Assembly (NCBI GenBank): GCA_965205785.1
Contig: OZ242188.1
Location: 310,001-374,000, forward strand
DNA: 64,000 bases
Reading direction: 5' to 3'
Source: BJGV01 sp965205785
GTDB taxonomy: Bacteria; Pseudomonadota; Gammaproteobacteria; Burkholderiales; Nitrosomonadaceae
Shown: piece by piece, positions 32,291-41,678 of the stretch
Numbering within the stretch: position 1 is the stretch's first letter
Layout of the letters: each line of letters opens with the position of its first letter
The notes under the pieces: model-generated
Database searches by the model: none
What the model saw: only the letters and a program-made list of their open reading frames with translations
What the model was told of the DNA's origin: nothing
Made by a program: the position numbers and the translations under genes

Positions 32291-33514
32291 TTAAATACTT
32301 TCTTTTTTTGGTAAGAAAATTTGTAATAAATCATTAAGAAAGTACTTTCCAGTCAGAGTTGGTATCATATAGGAATTATTATGAACTATTAATCCACGCT
32401 GTTCAGCCTCATTAACTTGCTGCTGGATACTTGTGATTGATAGACCAGTTCGTTCCTGTAGCAATGCTATCTCAAATCCACCAGTAAGCCGTAAAGCATT
32501 CATTAAAAATTCAAATTGCCTGTCATTCTTGCTTACTTCATGCTGCTTCTGTAATAGAATATCCGGGGAATTTGAATCTACTTTTGTTTTGAAAAGATAT
32601 TCCTTAGGGTTTTTATATCTCATCTGTCGAACTATCCTGTCTGCAAAACTAATCTTGCTATGTGCGCCTGCTCCAATACCAAGGTAATCACCAAACAACC
32701 AATAATTAAGATTGTGTTGCGATTTATATCCAGGCTGAGCAAATGCTGAAGTCTCGTAATTTAAATAGCCACTTTTCTCAAGTATACCTTCAATCATTAG
32801 TTGCATCTTTGCAGATTGATCATCATCAGGTAAAGGTGGCGGATAACGATGAAATAAGGTATTTGGTTCTAATGTAAGATGATAGGCAGAAATATGCTGA
32901 ATACCAAAAACGCAAGCAGTTTCAATGTCTTCCCTGGCCTTCTCGAGCGTCTGATTAGGAAGCGCATACATCAGATCAAGGTTAATATTTTTAAACTGTC
33001 TCTGTGCAATCTCTACTGCATAACGTGCTTCCCTGCCATCATGAATCCTTCCTAGATTCTGGAGATGCATTGAGTTAAAACTTTGTATACCAATAGATAG
33101 ACGGTTGATCCCGATAGCACGAAAATCAGCAAACTTCTTTGATTCAAATGTGCCTGGATTAGCTTCTAACGTAACTTCGACCTGATTCTCCAAAGGTAGC
33201 AATGTTCTAACTGAAGTCAGTATCGTATCAATTGCTCGAACACTAAATAGGCTTGGCGTTCCTCCACCAAAGAAAATACTGGTAACTCTACGCCCCCAAA
33301 TCTGAGGTAATGCTATTTCTAAGTCACGAATTAGTCCTGCCACATATTCATGTTCAACTGAATCTACATTCCCATCAATTTTATGAGAATTAAAATCACA
33401 GTAAGGGCATTTCTTCACACACCATGGAATATGAATATAGAGACTCAATGGCGGGAGCTGTTTTAGCTGCACAGTTTGAGAATTTAATATATTAGAAGAA
33501 ATGGCTGAAGCCAT
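32291..33514 (-). CDS. hemW: HemW, radical-SAM heme chaperone
   Basis: The 407-aa radical SAM protein has the cluster motif CVKKCPYCDFNSH at about 32-44 (C-x3-C-x2-C), the SAM-binding FGGGTPSLF and the HemW C-terminal domain. The extra Cys directly after the cluster that marks true coproporphyrinogen oxidase HemN is absent, which favours HemW, a heme-trafficking protein. It follows rdgB on the same strand by 59 bases. Confidence 0.92.
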   Translation of the reverse strand: MASAISSNILNSQTVQLKQLPPLSLYIHIPWCVKKCPYCDFNSHKIDGNVDSVEHEYVAGLIRDLEIALPQIWGRRVTSIFFGGGTPSLFSVRAIDTILTSVRTLLPLENQVEVTLEANPGTFESKKFADFRAIGINRLSIGIQSFNSMHLQNLGRIHDGREARYAVEIAQRQFKNINLDLMYALPNQTLEKAREDIETACVFGIQHISAYHLTLEPNTLFHRYPPPLPDDDQSAKMQLMIEGILEKSGYLNYETSAFAQPGYKSQHNLNYWLFGDYLGIGAGAHSKISFADRIVRQMRYKNPKEYLFKTKVDSNSPDILLQKQHEVSKNDRQFEFLMNALRLTGGFEIALLQERTGLSITSIQQQVNEAEQRGLIVHNNSYMIPTLTGKYFLNDLLQIFLPKKESI

Positions 33515-33573
33515 AGTAAAATTTATATCCGGCAGAAAAAAATATTTCCTGGCTCCTACACTTACCAGTCAGA

Positions 33574-34191
33574 CTATTCCAAATACTTTCCAGTATCACC
33601 TAATATTTCTTCACTAATATACCTAGTCAAACGTATTAATGCCTTTCCACGATGACTAATAAGATTTTTATCTTCAATAGAAAGCTCAGCTGCAGTTTTA
33701 TCTAAACTAGGAAGATAAAAATAAGGATCGTAACCAAACCCACCTGTTCCTCTAGGCTTCAGAATAATCCTGCCATACCAACTCCCGTCAGTTATGATAG
33801 GCTGCGGATCTTCAGCATAACGCACCAATACGATAATGCAGTAATAATGTGCACTACGATCCTGTTTGGTTCTTAGTTGTTCAATCAATAACTGATTGTT
33901 ACGCTTATCTGATTTAGGCTCTCCCGCATAACGCGCTGAGTAAATTCCTGGCTTTCCATTTAGCGCATCAACACAGATTCCGGAGTCATCTGCCAGCGCA
34001 GGCAGCCCAGTGTGCTTACTAGCATGGCGCGCCTTAACCAGAGCATTTTCTACGAAGGTTTGGTATGGCTCTTCTGCTTCAATTACATTGAATACAGACT
34101 GAGGCAATACCTGAATTCCTAAGGGTTTAAACAAATGAATAAACTCTTTTATTTTCCCTGAATTGTTACTGGCAATAACTATTTTTTTCAT
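33574..34191 (-). CDS. rdgB: RdgB, XTP/dITP pyrophosphatase
   Basis: The 205-aa HAM1-family enzyme has the N-terminus KIVIASNNSGKIKEF, the motif LPALADDSGICVDAL, YSARYAG, and GGFGYDPYFYLP. It removes non-canonical purine nucleotides (ITP, XTP) from the pool. It follows rph by 14 bases, so rph-rdgB-hemW form one leftward operon. Confidence 0.96.
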   Translation of the reverse strand: MKKIVIASNNSGKIKEFIHLFKPLGIQVLPQSVFNVIEAEEPYQTFVENALVKARHASKHTGLPALADDSGICVDALNGKPGIYSARYAGEPKSDKRNNQLLIEQLRTKQDRSAHYYCIIVLVRYAEDPQPIITDGSWYGRIILKPRGTGGFGYDPYFYLPSLDKTAAELSIEDKNLISHRGKALIRLTRYISEEILGDTGKYLE

Positions 34192-34205
34192 TATTACAAC
34201 TTAGT

Positions 34206-34925
34206 TTAGATAATTTCTAACACTTTTTTCTGAATACTAATAAGCTCTTCTATACCATTCTGAGCCATATCCAGCATATGGTTTAGTTCTTTCCGACTAA
34301 ATGAAGCACCCTCTGCAGTTCCCTGTATTTCTACCAAACCAGAATCACCAGTCATTACTACATTCATATCAGTATCACAGGAAGAGTCTTCTATATAATC
34401 TAAGTCTAGCACCGGAGTGCCCTTATAAATACCAGTTGATATTGCTGCAACATGGTCTAGAATTGGCGTACTTTTTATCAGCTGATCGTTTAACAGTTTT
34501 TCTACAGCATCATATAATGCAACAAATGCTCCTGTAATACTGGCAGTACGAGTACCCCCATCTGCCTGAATTACATCGCAATCAATCTGGATAGTCCTCT
34601 CCCCAAGTTTATTCAGGTCTACTACTGAACGTAATGCTCGTCCTATAAGACGTTGGATTTCCATAGTACGTCCTGATTGCTTACCTCTGGCAGCTTCACG
34701 TTGCATACGCTCATCTGTTGAACGTGGCAACATACCGTACTCTGCCGTTAGCCAACCCTGCCCCTTACCTTTAAGAAACGATGGTATTTTTTCAGATACA
34801 CTAGCAGTACATAGTACCTTTGTATCACCAAACTCGATCAACACAGCACCTTCCGCATGCTTAGTAAAATGTCGAGTTATTTTAATAGGACGAAGCTGAT
34901 TCGATGCACGATTACTAGGACGCAT
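34206..34925 (-). CDS. rph: RNase PH
   Basis: The 239-aa phosphorolytic exoribonuclease has NQLRPIKITRHFTKHAEGAV at the start, AEYGMLPRSTDERMQREAAR, GRALRSVVDL, IDCDVIQADGGTRTASI and a C-terminal active region MTGDSGLVEIQGTAEG. It trims tRNA 3' ends. It is the first gene of the leftward operon and faces yicC across about 170 bases. Confidence 0.97.
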   Translation of the reverse strand: MRPSNRASNQLRPIKITRHFTKHAEGAVLIEFGDTKVLCTASVSEKIPSFLKGKGQGWLTAEYGMLPRSTDERMQREAARGKQSGRTMEIQRLIGRALRSVVDLNKLGERTIQIDCDVIQADGGTRTASITGAFVALYDAVEKLLNDQLIKSTPILDHVAAISTGIYKGTPVLDLDYIEDSSCDTDMNVVMTGDSGLVEIQGTAEGASFSRKELNHMLDMAQNGIEELISIQKKVLEII

Positions 34926-35096
34926 AGTTATAAGAACCCTTATAATAGTATATAGTTAACTAAAAATTATCTTGCATTACATAGAGCAATCTTAATGAGA
35001 AATTCATCAAAGAAATTTGCTAATTAAAAGACATATATCGTATATACGTTTTCTTTATTTTAACGTATTCAGAACTCTTCAGAGGATAAGTTAGCT

Positions 35097-35963
35097 ATGA
35101 TCTATAGTATGACTGGCTATGCAATAGCTACGAAAGATTTTTCTCAGGGCACCCTGAGCATAGAATTACGCTCGGTTAACCATCGCTATCTCGATATTCA
35201 GTTCCGTCTACCTGATAAATTTCGCGTATTAGAACCTTCAATGCGCGAACATATAACTTCTCAATTAAACCGTGGAAAGGTTGACTGCTATATGAGCTTC
35301 AACCAGCTATCAGGCAATGAAGATATGCAAAAAATTAATCTGGAATTGTTACAAAAATTGCTGGAATTAAATCATACTGTAAAAACTACTTTTTCAGATA
35401 CACAAAGTCTAAGCGTGTCAGATATTCTGCACTGGCCTGGCATACTAAGAACTGAAATATTGCCTACTAATGATTTGAGCAGTCTTTGTAAAGAATTACT
35501 ACAAATCACTCTACACGAATTTACTGCTGCACGTGCCCGGGAGGGTGAAAAACTGAAATCACTTTTACTTGAAAAAGTAAAAAAAATGCGCAAATTAACC
35601 ACTAAAGCATCGCCACTTATTCCTACGTTAATAACAGTATTTCAGGAGAAAATTACAACCAAATTAAGTGATGCGATGATAAATTGCGAAGATGATCGTA
35701 TACGCCAGGAATTAGTATTATTTGCCAGCAAGATTGATATTGATGAGGAACTCTCTCGATTAAAAACTCATCTAGATGAAGTCGAACGGGTTCTGATAAA
35801 AGGTGGAACAGTAGGTAAGCGTCTGGATTTTTTGATGCAAGAGCTCAACCGTGAAGCTAATACAGTCGGGTCAAAATCTGTAGATAGTGAGATATCTAAA
35901 ATTTCTATGGAACTCAGAATTCTAATTGAACAAATGCGCGAGCAAGTTAAAAATATTGAATAA
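35097..35963 (+). CDS. yicC: YicC-family endoribonuclease
   Basis: The 288-aa protein begins MIYSMTGYAIATKDF, has IELRSVNHRYLDIQFRLPD and ends with the conserved RLDFLMQELNREANTVGSKS segment. YicC/YloC proteins are RNases with a toroidal fold. In many betaproteobacteria gmk follows yicC. Here the integrase element begins about 180 bases after the stop, so the gmk-rpoZ-spoT block has been displaced or lies elsewhere. Confidence 0.94.
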   Translation: MIYSMTGYAIATKDFSQGTLSIELRSVNHRYLDIQFRLPDKFRVLEPSMREHITSQLNRGKVDCYMSFNQLSGNEDMQKINLELLQKLLELNHTVKTTFSDTQSLSVSDILHWPGILRTEILPTNDLSSLCKELLQITLHEFTAARAREGEKLKSLLLEKVKKMRKLTTKASPLIPTLITVFQEKITTKLSDAMINCEDDRIRQELVLFASKIDIDEELSRLKTHLDEVERVLIKGGTVGKRLDFLMQELNREANTVGSKSVDSEISKISMELRILIEQMREQVKNIE

Positions 35964-36070
35964 TGTTTCACGTTGTTCCTAATAGTCCCAATAGACCCTA
36001 TAAATAACCATCTTAACAAGGTAATGAGTTTTTAGTTGTTTACAAAAGTTACCAGTTGTTCCACAATAGT

Positions 36071-36090
36071 GGTGACAGAATTGGTGACAG
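36071..36090. repeat. 20-bp direct repeat, left copy
   Basis: GGTGACAGAATTGGTGACAG occurs here and again at 53058-53077 in the same orientation. Internally it is GGTGACAG twice around AATT. A further inverted half (CTGTCACC) lies at 36132-36139. Its position just before the integrase gene fits an integrase arm-type site or attachment end. Confidence 0.75.
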
Positions 36091-36164
36091 AAAACCAGTT
36101 TTCCACAATTTGTTGCCTGTAAATCACCTTTCTGTCACCATTTTTGAGCAGAGAGGGTAGCAAT

Positions 36165-37436
36165 GTGGCAATAAAGCTAAATGACAAACAAGCTAAATCC
36201 CTTCTTCGAAAAAGAGAGCCCGGGCGCTTTTCAGCGGGTAACGGACTTTACTTTCGAGTTAGTGATGAAGGATCTGGTTTTTGGATAGTCCGCTATACAG
36301 CTAACGGGAAACGCCGTGAAATCACACTGGGCAAATATCCTGAATTATCCTTGGCGAACGCAACAGTCGAAACAGCTAAGCTAAAGATTGATGTTAGATC
36401 AGGCATCGATCCATTAGCTGAGAAAAAGCGGCCTGACAATGTAAAGATAAAAACACTTAACGATCTAGCCGCTGACTGGCTAAAGAACGATATAGAAAAG
36501 CGCCTAAAGCACCCAGGTATTCCCCGCCGAGTTTACGAAAAGGATTTAGCCCCACTTTGCGGTGAGATATCTCTCAGTCGTGTTAGCCCGATGGATGTTC
36601 GTGCAGCAATCGAAAAGATAGCTACCAGCGGGCGACCAACAATTGCCAATGACGCATTAGGTTATTGCAAACAACTCTTTCGTCACGGTATTCGTTTAGG
36701 TTTACTTAAATCGAATCCGGCTGACGCCTTCACTGTTCGCCACGCTGGCGGTGTTGAAAAAAGTCGAAGCAGAGCGCTCACGATTGACGAGTTAAAAACT
36801 GTGTTCCGTGTGTTGCGAGAGAATGCCGATCAGTTCACACGAGAGAATTATCTAGCTACTGCTTTGTTACTTGTTTTAGGTATTCGCAAAGGTGAGCTGA
36901 TTGCCGCTAAGTGGGATGAGTTTAGCGAGGATGGCAAGCTGTGGCATTTACCTGAAGAGCGAAGTAAAACTGGTGTAGCTATTACTATTCCACTTCCTTC
37001 CGTCGTAATTGGTTGGTTTGAGGAATTACACATAAGGGCATGTGGGTCGGAATATGTATTTCCAGCTCGCCGAGCTAGCAAGCGTCGGAGGTATATCAGC
37101 GACGATACGCTCAATCACGCATTAGGAAAACAATTCGGATCAAATGCAGGGCCTGGCCGGTCATCAGTGAATAACCTGGGCAAAGCTGGTATAGAGCACT
37201 TCACTATTCACGACTTACGCCGGACGTGTCGAAGCCTTTTGGCGGGAGCGGGTGTTGCAGCTCACGTTGCTGAGCGTTGCTTGAATCACAAATTAAAAGG
37301 TGTTGAGGGTATTTACGACCGTTACGACTACTTAGATGAACGCCGCGAAGCATTACAGAAAATAGCTGATCTACTTACACCAATTATAAATCACGATAAT
37401 CATAAGAACGTGACGGCATTCAGACAGAGGGCTTAA
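36165..37436 (+). CDS. Tyrosine-type integrase of an integrative element
   Basis: The protein has the N-terminal arm-binding domain with DUF4102-like features (LNDKQAKSLLRK, GLYFRV), a core-binding domain, and the catalytic domain with Arg in LGIRKGELIAAKWDEF, HxxR in IHDLRRTCRSLLAGAG, a second His in LNHKLKGVEGIYDRYDY and the following Tyr. I prefer GTG 36165 (MAIKLNDK, GAGGG upstream) over TTG 36144, which adds seven residues. It belongs to the P4/prophage-like group that usually targets tRNA or other conserved sites. It starts 75 bases after the 20-bp repeat. Confidence 0.93.
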   Translation: MAIKLNDKQAKSLLRKREPGRFSAGNGLYFRVSDEGSGFWIVRYTANGKRREITLGKYPELSLANATVETAKLKIDVRSGIDPLAEKKRPDNVKIKTLNDLAADWLKNDIEKRLKHPGIPRRVYEKDLAPLCGEISLSRVSPMDVRAAIEKIATSGRPTIANDALGYCKQLFRHGIRLGLLKSNPADAFTVRHAGGVEKSRSRALTIDELKTVFRVLRENADQFTRENYLATALLLVLGIRKGELIAAKWDEFSEDGKLWHLPEERSKTGVAITIPLPSVVIGWFEELHIRACGSEYVFPARRASKRRRYISDDTLNHALGKQFGSNAGPGRSSVNNLGKAGIEHFTIHDLRRTCRSLLAGAGVAAHVAERCLNHKLKGVEGIYDRYDYLDERREALQKIADLLTPIINHDNHKNVTAFRQRA

Positions 37437-37440
37437 AGCT

Positions 37441-37965
37441 ATGGCTCACGAATTTAATGAAACTCAAAAGGAACAACTAGAGCGAATCTGGTTAGATTGC
37501 GGTGGTCAGGAAGAACAGGTAAAAAACTTCATTGGAGAACTAGCCTACTTCTTCGACAACTGTCCGGAGTTAATAACTAGCAGCCACGAGAAAATAGAGA
37601 CCCAGCATAGCAGAGACTATTCTTCCGTGGTGCAGCAATGTGAAAAGCTAGTAAAAGCGCTTGAGAAAATACCTGATATAGACAGGATAAACATATTATC
37701 AATTCGTGAGAAACGCCCTGAAAACGGTGAGCGAAGCGTACCAATTTGTGATCCTCTCGACTATGTAGAAGGAATACAGGAGCTTGCCAAATTTCAAAGC
37801 AATCAACTAAAAAAATATAAAAAATACAAGCGGCAGTTATATGGTCTCCGAGATTTCCTTAATCGTTTCCCTCCATTGCGAAATATAAAACGTTCTAACC
37901 TGCTTAAGCTTGCTGGGGAGTTATGGCCTGAAGTTGATCCTGCCAGTTTTGAGAAAGCATACTAA
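37441..37965 (+). CDS. Hypothetical protein of the integrative element
   Basis: The 174-aa protein starts four bases after the integrase stop and is therefore co-transcribed with it. It is hydrophilic and mostly helical. The segment KFQSNQLKKYKKYKRQLYGL is highly basic and could contact DNA. No domain is recognised. Similar genes behind P4-type integrases in satellites are common but unnamed. Confidence 0.7.
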   Translation: MAHEFNETQKEQLERIWLDCGGQEEQVKNFIGELAYFFDNCPELITSSHEKIETQHSRDYSSVVQQCEKLVKALEKIPDIDRINILSIREKRPENGERSVPICDPLDYVEGIQELAKFQSNQLKKYKKYKRQLYGLRDFLNRFPPLRNIKRSNLLKLAGELWPEVDPASFEKAY

Positions 37966-38066
37966 CCCGAAGAAGTAATGTAAAAATAACTCACTTTCTT
38001 CCGTGACCGGATGAAATAAAACATATCTAATTAAGATTCTTTAAAATGAAATTAATTAGGTGTGTT

Positions 38067-38264
38067 ATGAACAATCAACAGCAAACCGATCTTGATCGAA
38101 TTATCTCCCGCGCCCAATTCCGTGAATTAGCTAGCCTCAGCCGTACGCGGGAATGGAGAATGCAAAAAGAGGGAAGCCTTCCACCATTGGTGAAAATTAA
38201 CGGGCGTACTCTAGGTTATCGGGCATCAGCATATAGCGCTTGGCTTAAGCAAAATTCAGCGTAA
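38067..38264 (+). CDS. AlpA-like excisionase/regulator
   Basis: The 65-aa product (start MNNQQQTDLD) has the short winged-helix pattern of AlpA regulators: ISRAQFRELASLSRTREWRM, then PPLVKINGRTLGYRASAYSAWL, where the last part recalls the typical R-W-x-x-x-E-V/I-x-x-W ending in weaker form. I prefer ATG 38067 over the upstream ATG at 38046 because the domain starts there. In satellites AlpA activates the integrase or excision. It lies 11 bases before the primase gene. Confidence 0.72.
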   Translation: MNNQQQTDLDRIISRAQFRELASLSRTREWRMQKEGSLPPLVKINGRTLGYRASAYSAWLKQNSA

Positions 38265-38275
38265 AGGGCTGTGTA

Positions 38276-40900
38276 ATGAAACAAATTCCTAAGCCTCTTC
38301 AACCTTTAGTTAAGTACCCACAGTTTATTTTATTCAAATTAGTGTGGGATGCAACAAAACAGAAATACAACAAAATTCCGATTTCGCCGCATACCTATCA
38401 ACCGTATCCTAAAGGTAGTGATTGGCAGAATAAGCCCGGTCATACCACTACCGCCGAACACGCGATTAAAGCCGCCGCACTTATGGGCGACGATTACGGA
38501 GTCGGATTCCTTTTTACCTCGCAAGACCCCTTCTTTTTTCTCGATATTGATAACTGCTTAAACCCGGATAGCGTATCCTGGTCCCCTCTGGCCTTAGAGA
38601 TTGTAGGAAAGCTACCCGGCGCTGCGGTGGAGATTTCTCAATCGGGGCGAGGCCTGCATATTTTCGGCCATGGAACTACCCCTAATCATTCCTGTAAGAA
38701 TATTGCACTCGGTTTAGAACTCTATACCCAATCTCGGTTTGTAGCCCTCACAGGGCGTAACGTAGTAGGGTCCGCGGCGACTGATTGCTCGACGTTACTT
38801 CCGCCTGTTGTAGCAACTTATTTCCAACCAAAAGCCGCCACTAAAACGCAAGACTGGACCGACGAGCCCGTACTCGGTTGGGATGGTATTAAAGACGACG
38901 CGGAACTCATTCAGAAAGCGTTAGGCTCTCAGAGCGCCGCGGGTATCTTTAACGGAAAATCAACTTTTGCTTCGCTATGGAATAACGAGGAAAATGTACT
39001 CGCCAGGTCTTACCCGGACCCGGAAGGTAATCGAGCTTATGATAGCAGTAGTGCCGATGCGGCTCTCGCGCAACACCTTTGTTTTTGGACTGGAAACGAT
39101 TGTAATCGTATTTTAAAGCTAATGTGGCAATCAGGCTTGAAGCGTGAAAAATGGGAGCGAGACGATTATTTAATTCGTACTATTAGCCGTGCCGTAAGCC
39201 TACAAACTAGCTTTCATGGTATGACAACCGAGGCCATATTGGTACTCGCCGATAAGTATGGAGCGCCTAAATTGCGCGCCAGTAGCGACGCCCAGCGTAA
39301 CTATGCAGAAAGCGTTAGAGAGCTTAAATTATCACTTGCTACGGAAGAGGAAGCTAGGGTTTTATGTGAGACTTCCGGGGGTAGTTCCCAGGCGAAATTT
39401 TGGTTAAACAACCAGGAAAGTACGCCTACAGAATTAGTCAAGATGTTGCAACCTATCGAGGGGGCCAGTAATCCATTCGGTAACCCGGATACAGGCGCGG
39501 AGGTAATCACAGGGTACCAGTACCTAAGCGCTAACTTACAAATCGAGCATTTCGACGGGTGCGTTTATATCCAGGATCAACACCGTATTTTTACTCCGTC
39601 CGGGGCTATTCTTAAATCGGAGCAATTTAACGCAACTTACGGAGGTTATGTCTTCCAGTTGGATGAGCCGGGTAATAAGACCACTTGTAAAGCATGGGAA
39701 GCTTTTACCGAGTCCCAGGTAGTTCGATATCCAAAAGCGCAATCAACCTGTTTCCGACCGGAATTAGAGCCAGCTGCGCTAGTTATAGAAGAAGGTTGCG
39801 TTTTAGTTAATACATTCGTTCCGATTGATACCCCCCGTATTGAGGGAGATGTTCAGCCCTTTTTAAATCATTTATCTAAGATTCTCCCGGACAATAACGA
39901 TCGTGAAATTTTACTCGCCTATATGGCGGCGATCGTTCAATATCCGGGTGTTAAATTCCAATGGGCACCGTTACTCCAAGGCGCCGAAGGTAACGGCAAG
40001 ACCCTTTTTACGAGATGTGTAGCTTTTGCCGTTGGTCGTCGATATACACACTTCCCGCCAGCGAACGAAATTTCCGAGAAGTTTAACGAGTGGCTATTTA
40101 ATAAAATATTTATAGGGATAGAAGACGTATACGTTCCCGATCATAAGAAAGAAATTATCGAAGTCTTAAAACCGATGATTACCAACGACAAGCTCGCTAT
40201 GCGAGCCATGCAACAGGCTCAGGTCATGGGAGATAACCGGGCAAATTTTATGTTGAATAGTAATCATAAAGATGCTATCCGAAAGAATCAAAACGATCGT
40301 CGATTCGCTGTATTTTTCTCAGCCCAACAAACCGCCGAGGATATTGTGCGCGATGGAATGGGAGATAGTTATTTTCCCAATTTATATGACTGGCTTAGAG
40401 ATCAGAATGGGTACGAAATTGTAGCCAATTACCTAGCCAACTACGCCATACCTGACACACTTAACCCGGCGACTCTTTGCCATCGTGCACCTATTACATC
40501 CACTACGAAGGAAGCGGTTAGTTCAAGTTTAGGTTTTGCTGAACAATTGATACAGGAAGCAATTGATCTTGAGGAATTGGGATTTCGTGGTGATCTCATT
40601 TGTACAAAAGCTGCAAGTGAACTATTGAAAGCGAATGGCAAAAAATTAAGTCCGCAAAAAGTAGCGGAAGTGCTAGCTAACTTAGATTTCATAAAACACC
40701 CAGCACTAACGAAAACGAAAAGTAATGGAAAAATTAGCGTATATGGAATTCGTAGGCGGCTGTATGTGAAGCGTGGGAGTCTATCAGCCAAACTCCCCAC
40801 CACAGAAGCTGTGGCAGCTGCCTGGAAACGAGAAAATAACCCTAACGGCCCAGCTGTCCAATCCCTGTCCAACCTATCGGGCAAGCCACAACCACCATAA
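38276..40900 (+). CDS. Primase-helicase replication protein of the element
   Basis: The 874-aa protein has an N-terminal primase-polymerase-like domain with the metal-binding FFFLDIDNCL (about 86-95) and the ISQSGRGLHIFGHG segment (about 121-134), and a C-terminal superfamily 3 helicase with Walker A QGAEGNGKTLF at about 567-577 and IFIGIEDVYVPDHKKE as Walker B region. It probably primes and unwinds the element at its own origin. The base composition changes at about 40,480: the 5' part is rich in G+C and the last 130 codons are AT-rich, suggesting a mosaic C-terminus. Confidence 0.88.
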   Translation: MKQIPKPLQPLVKYPQFILFKLVWDATKQKYNKIPISPHTYQPYPKGSDWQNKPGHTTTAEHAIKAAALMGDDYGVGFLFTSQDPFFFLDIDNCLNPDSVSWSPLALEIVGKLPGAAVEISQSGRGLHIFGHGTTPNHSCKNIALGLELYTQSRFVALTGRNVVGSAATDCSTLLPPVVATYFQPKAATKTQDWTDEPVLGWDGIKDDAELIQKALGSQSAAGIFNGKSTFASLWNNEENVLARSYPDPEGNRAYDSSSADAALAQHLCFWTGNDCNRILKLMWQSGLKREKWERDDYLIRTISRAVSLQTSFHGMTTEAILVLADKYGAPKLRASSDAQRNYAESVRELKLSLATEEEARVLCETSGGSSQAKFWLNNQESTPTELVKMLQPIEGASNPFGNPDTGAEVITGYQYLSANLQIEHFDGCVYIQDQHRIFTPSGAILKSEQFNATYGGYVFQLDEPGNKTTCKAWEAFTESQVVRYPKAQSTCFRPELEPAALVIEEGCVLVNTFVPIDTPRIEGDVQPFLNHLSKILPDNNDREILLAYMAAIVQYPGVKFQWAPLLQGAEGNGKTLFTRCVAFAVGRRYTHFPPANEISEKFNEWLFNKIFIGIEDVYVPDHKKEIIEVLKPMITNDKLAMRAMQQAQVMGDNRANFMLNSNHKDAIRKNQNDRRFAVFFSAQQTAEDIVRDGMGDSYFPNLYDWLRDQNGYEIVANYLANYAIPDTLNPATLCHRAPITSTTKEAVSSSLGFAEQLIQEAIDLEELGFRGDLICTKAASELLKANGKKLSPQKVAEVLANLDFIKHPALTKTKSNGKISVYGIRRRLYVKRGSLSAKLPTTEAVAAAWKRENNPNGPAVQSLSNLSGKPQPP

Positions 40901-41120
40901 ATACTATCTTTCCTCTCTTTCTGTCCAACTGTCCAATTAATTATTAAATAGAGAGTAGAGAGATAGAGGGTGTAGCGGCTACCGCTACGAGGCGGCTACC
41001 GCTACAGGGTGGCTACGCAGGAGACAGCCCTGAAGTAGAACAGGTTAGACAGGACAACATAAATCTTCGTAATCCCTTATATATAAAGGGTTACAGCTTG
41101 TCCAACCGACTATTTTAGAG

Positions 41121-41486
41121 TTGGACATGTTGGACAACCGGACAGTAATAACAAAAAGGTACTGTAGCCGCCCCCGCTGCCTCGGGGTTTTGTTTCGACC
41201 GCCCGCCCCTCGCACAAAAAGCGATTTTTTACACTGTTTTGCATTGAGGGGGGGCAGCGGTTATACCCCCCCATCATGCAAAAAACTTACAGACAAGATC
41301 AAAATTCGCCAGGGGGCGAGCGTTAACCCTTCGACCGTGACGCGGCTATGCGAATCGATATTAAAAGCGTCGGTAGTAGAAAAACGTGTGCCAACCCGAC
41401 AAGGTGGACACCCTAGAAATTTGAGTGAAGACGAACGCTGCAAAATTGTAACGCACGTTAAAATCCGTCGAATACATTCGCGCTAA
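41121..41486 (+). CDS. Uncertain ORF, C-terminal half HTH-like
   Basis: The 121-codon frame is probably not a gene over its first half, which crosses the G7/C7 hairpin and is Cys/Pro-rich. The second half (from about 41290) is more protein-like: IRQGASVNPSTVTRLCESIL resembles a helix-turn-helix, followed by the basic segment HPRNLSEDERCKIV. The real start, if any, cannot be placed because there is no in-frame ATG near the boundary. Confidence 0.25.
   Translation: MDMLDNRTVITKRYCSRPRCLGVLFRPPAPRTKSDFLHCFALRGGSGYTPPSCKKLTDKIKIRQGASVNPSTVTRLCESILKASVVEKRVPTRQGGHPRNLSEDERCKIVTHVKIRRIHSR
41248..41272. repeat. G7/C7 hairpin
   Basis: Seven G residues (41248-41254) and seven C residues (41266-41272) enclose an 11-base loop, CAGCGGTTATA. 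The flanks GCATTGA and ATCATGC extend the pairing imperfectly. It is not followed by a T-run, so it is not a normal terminator. It lies in the presumed origin region. Confidence 0.65.
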
Positions 41487-41490
41487 TCCT

Positions 41491-41658
41491 ATGAATATAT
41501 CCGTATCCCTACGTTTAGCAGATGATGCAAACAAAGTTGCGATGAATCTCGGAGCGTTTAACTTGCCTGCCACTATACGGCTAGAGCATGCTAGTTATTT
41601 ATATAGGTTTTTCCAGCATATTGAAGAGAACGATTTAGTTCCCCTTACACCAAAATAG
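41491..41658 (+). CDS. Small 55-aa protein of the element
   Basis: An ATG at 41491 opens a 55-codon frame (begins MNISVSLRLADDANKVAMNL) ending in TAG at 41656-41658. The start resembles the short beta-strand plus helix of ribbon-helix-helix proteins, followed by an aromatic helix ASYLYRFFQHIEEN. There is no strong ribosome-binding site. A small regulatory protein is possible; the call rests on composition alone. Confidence 0.4.
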   Translation: MNISVSLRLADDANKVAMNLGAFNLPATIRLEHASYLYRFFQHIEENDLVPLTPK

Positions 41659-41678
41659 CGACATAGAAAGGCTATGTA

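Larger units (their letters stand above)
40901..41490. other. Origin-like region behind the primase gene
   Basis: This stretch is dense in short repeats: TGTCCAA or its complement TTGGACA occurs many times between about 40,854 and 41,143. GCGGCTACCGCTAC occurs twice at 40974-41005, and AATCCCTT..AAGGGTT forms a hairpin at about 41070-41092. A G7/C7 hairpin follows. Together these resemble iterons and single-strand initiation structures of satellite elements. A weak reading frame (41121-41486) crosses part of it. Confidence 0.5.

Noticed and set aside
38339..39742. Overlapping frames on both strands inside the primase-helicase gene
   Set aside because: They lack motifs and start signals and are explained by the long G+C-rich coding frame.
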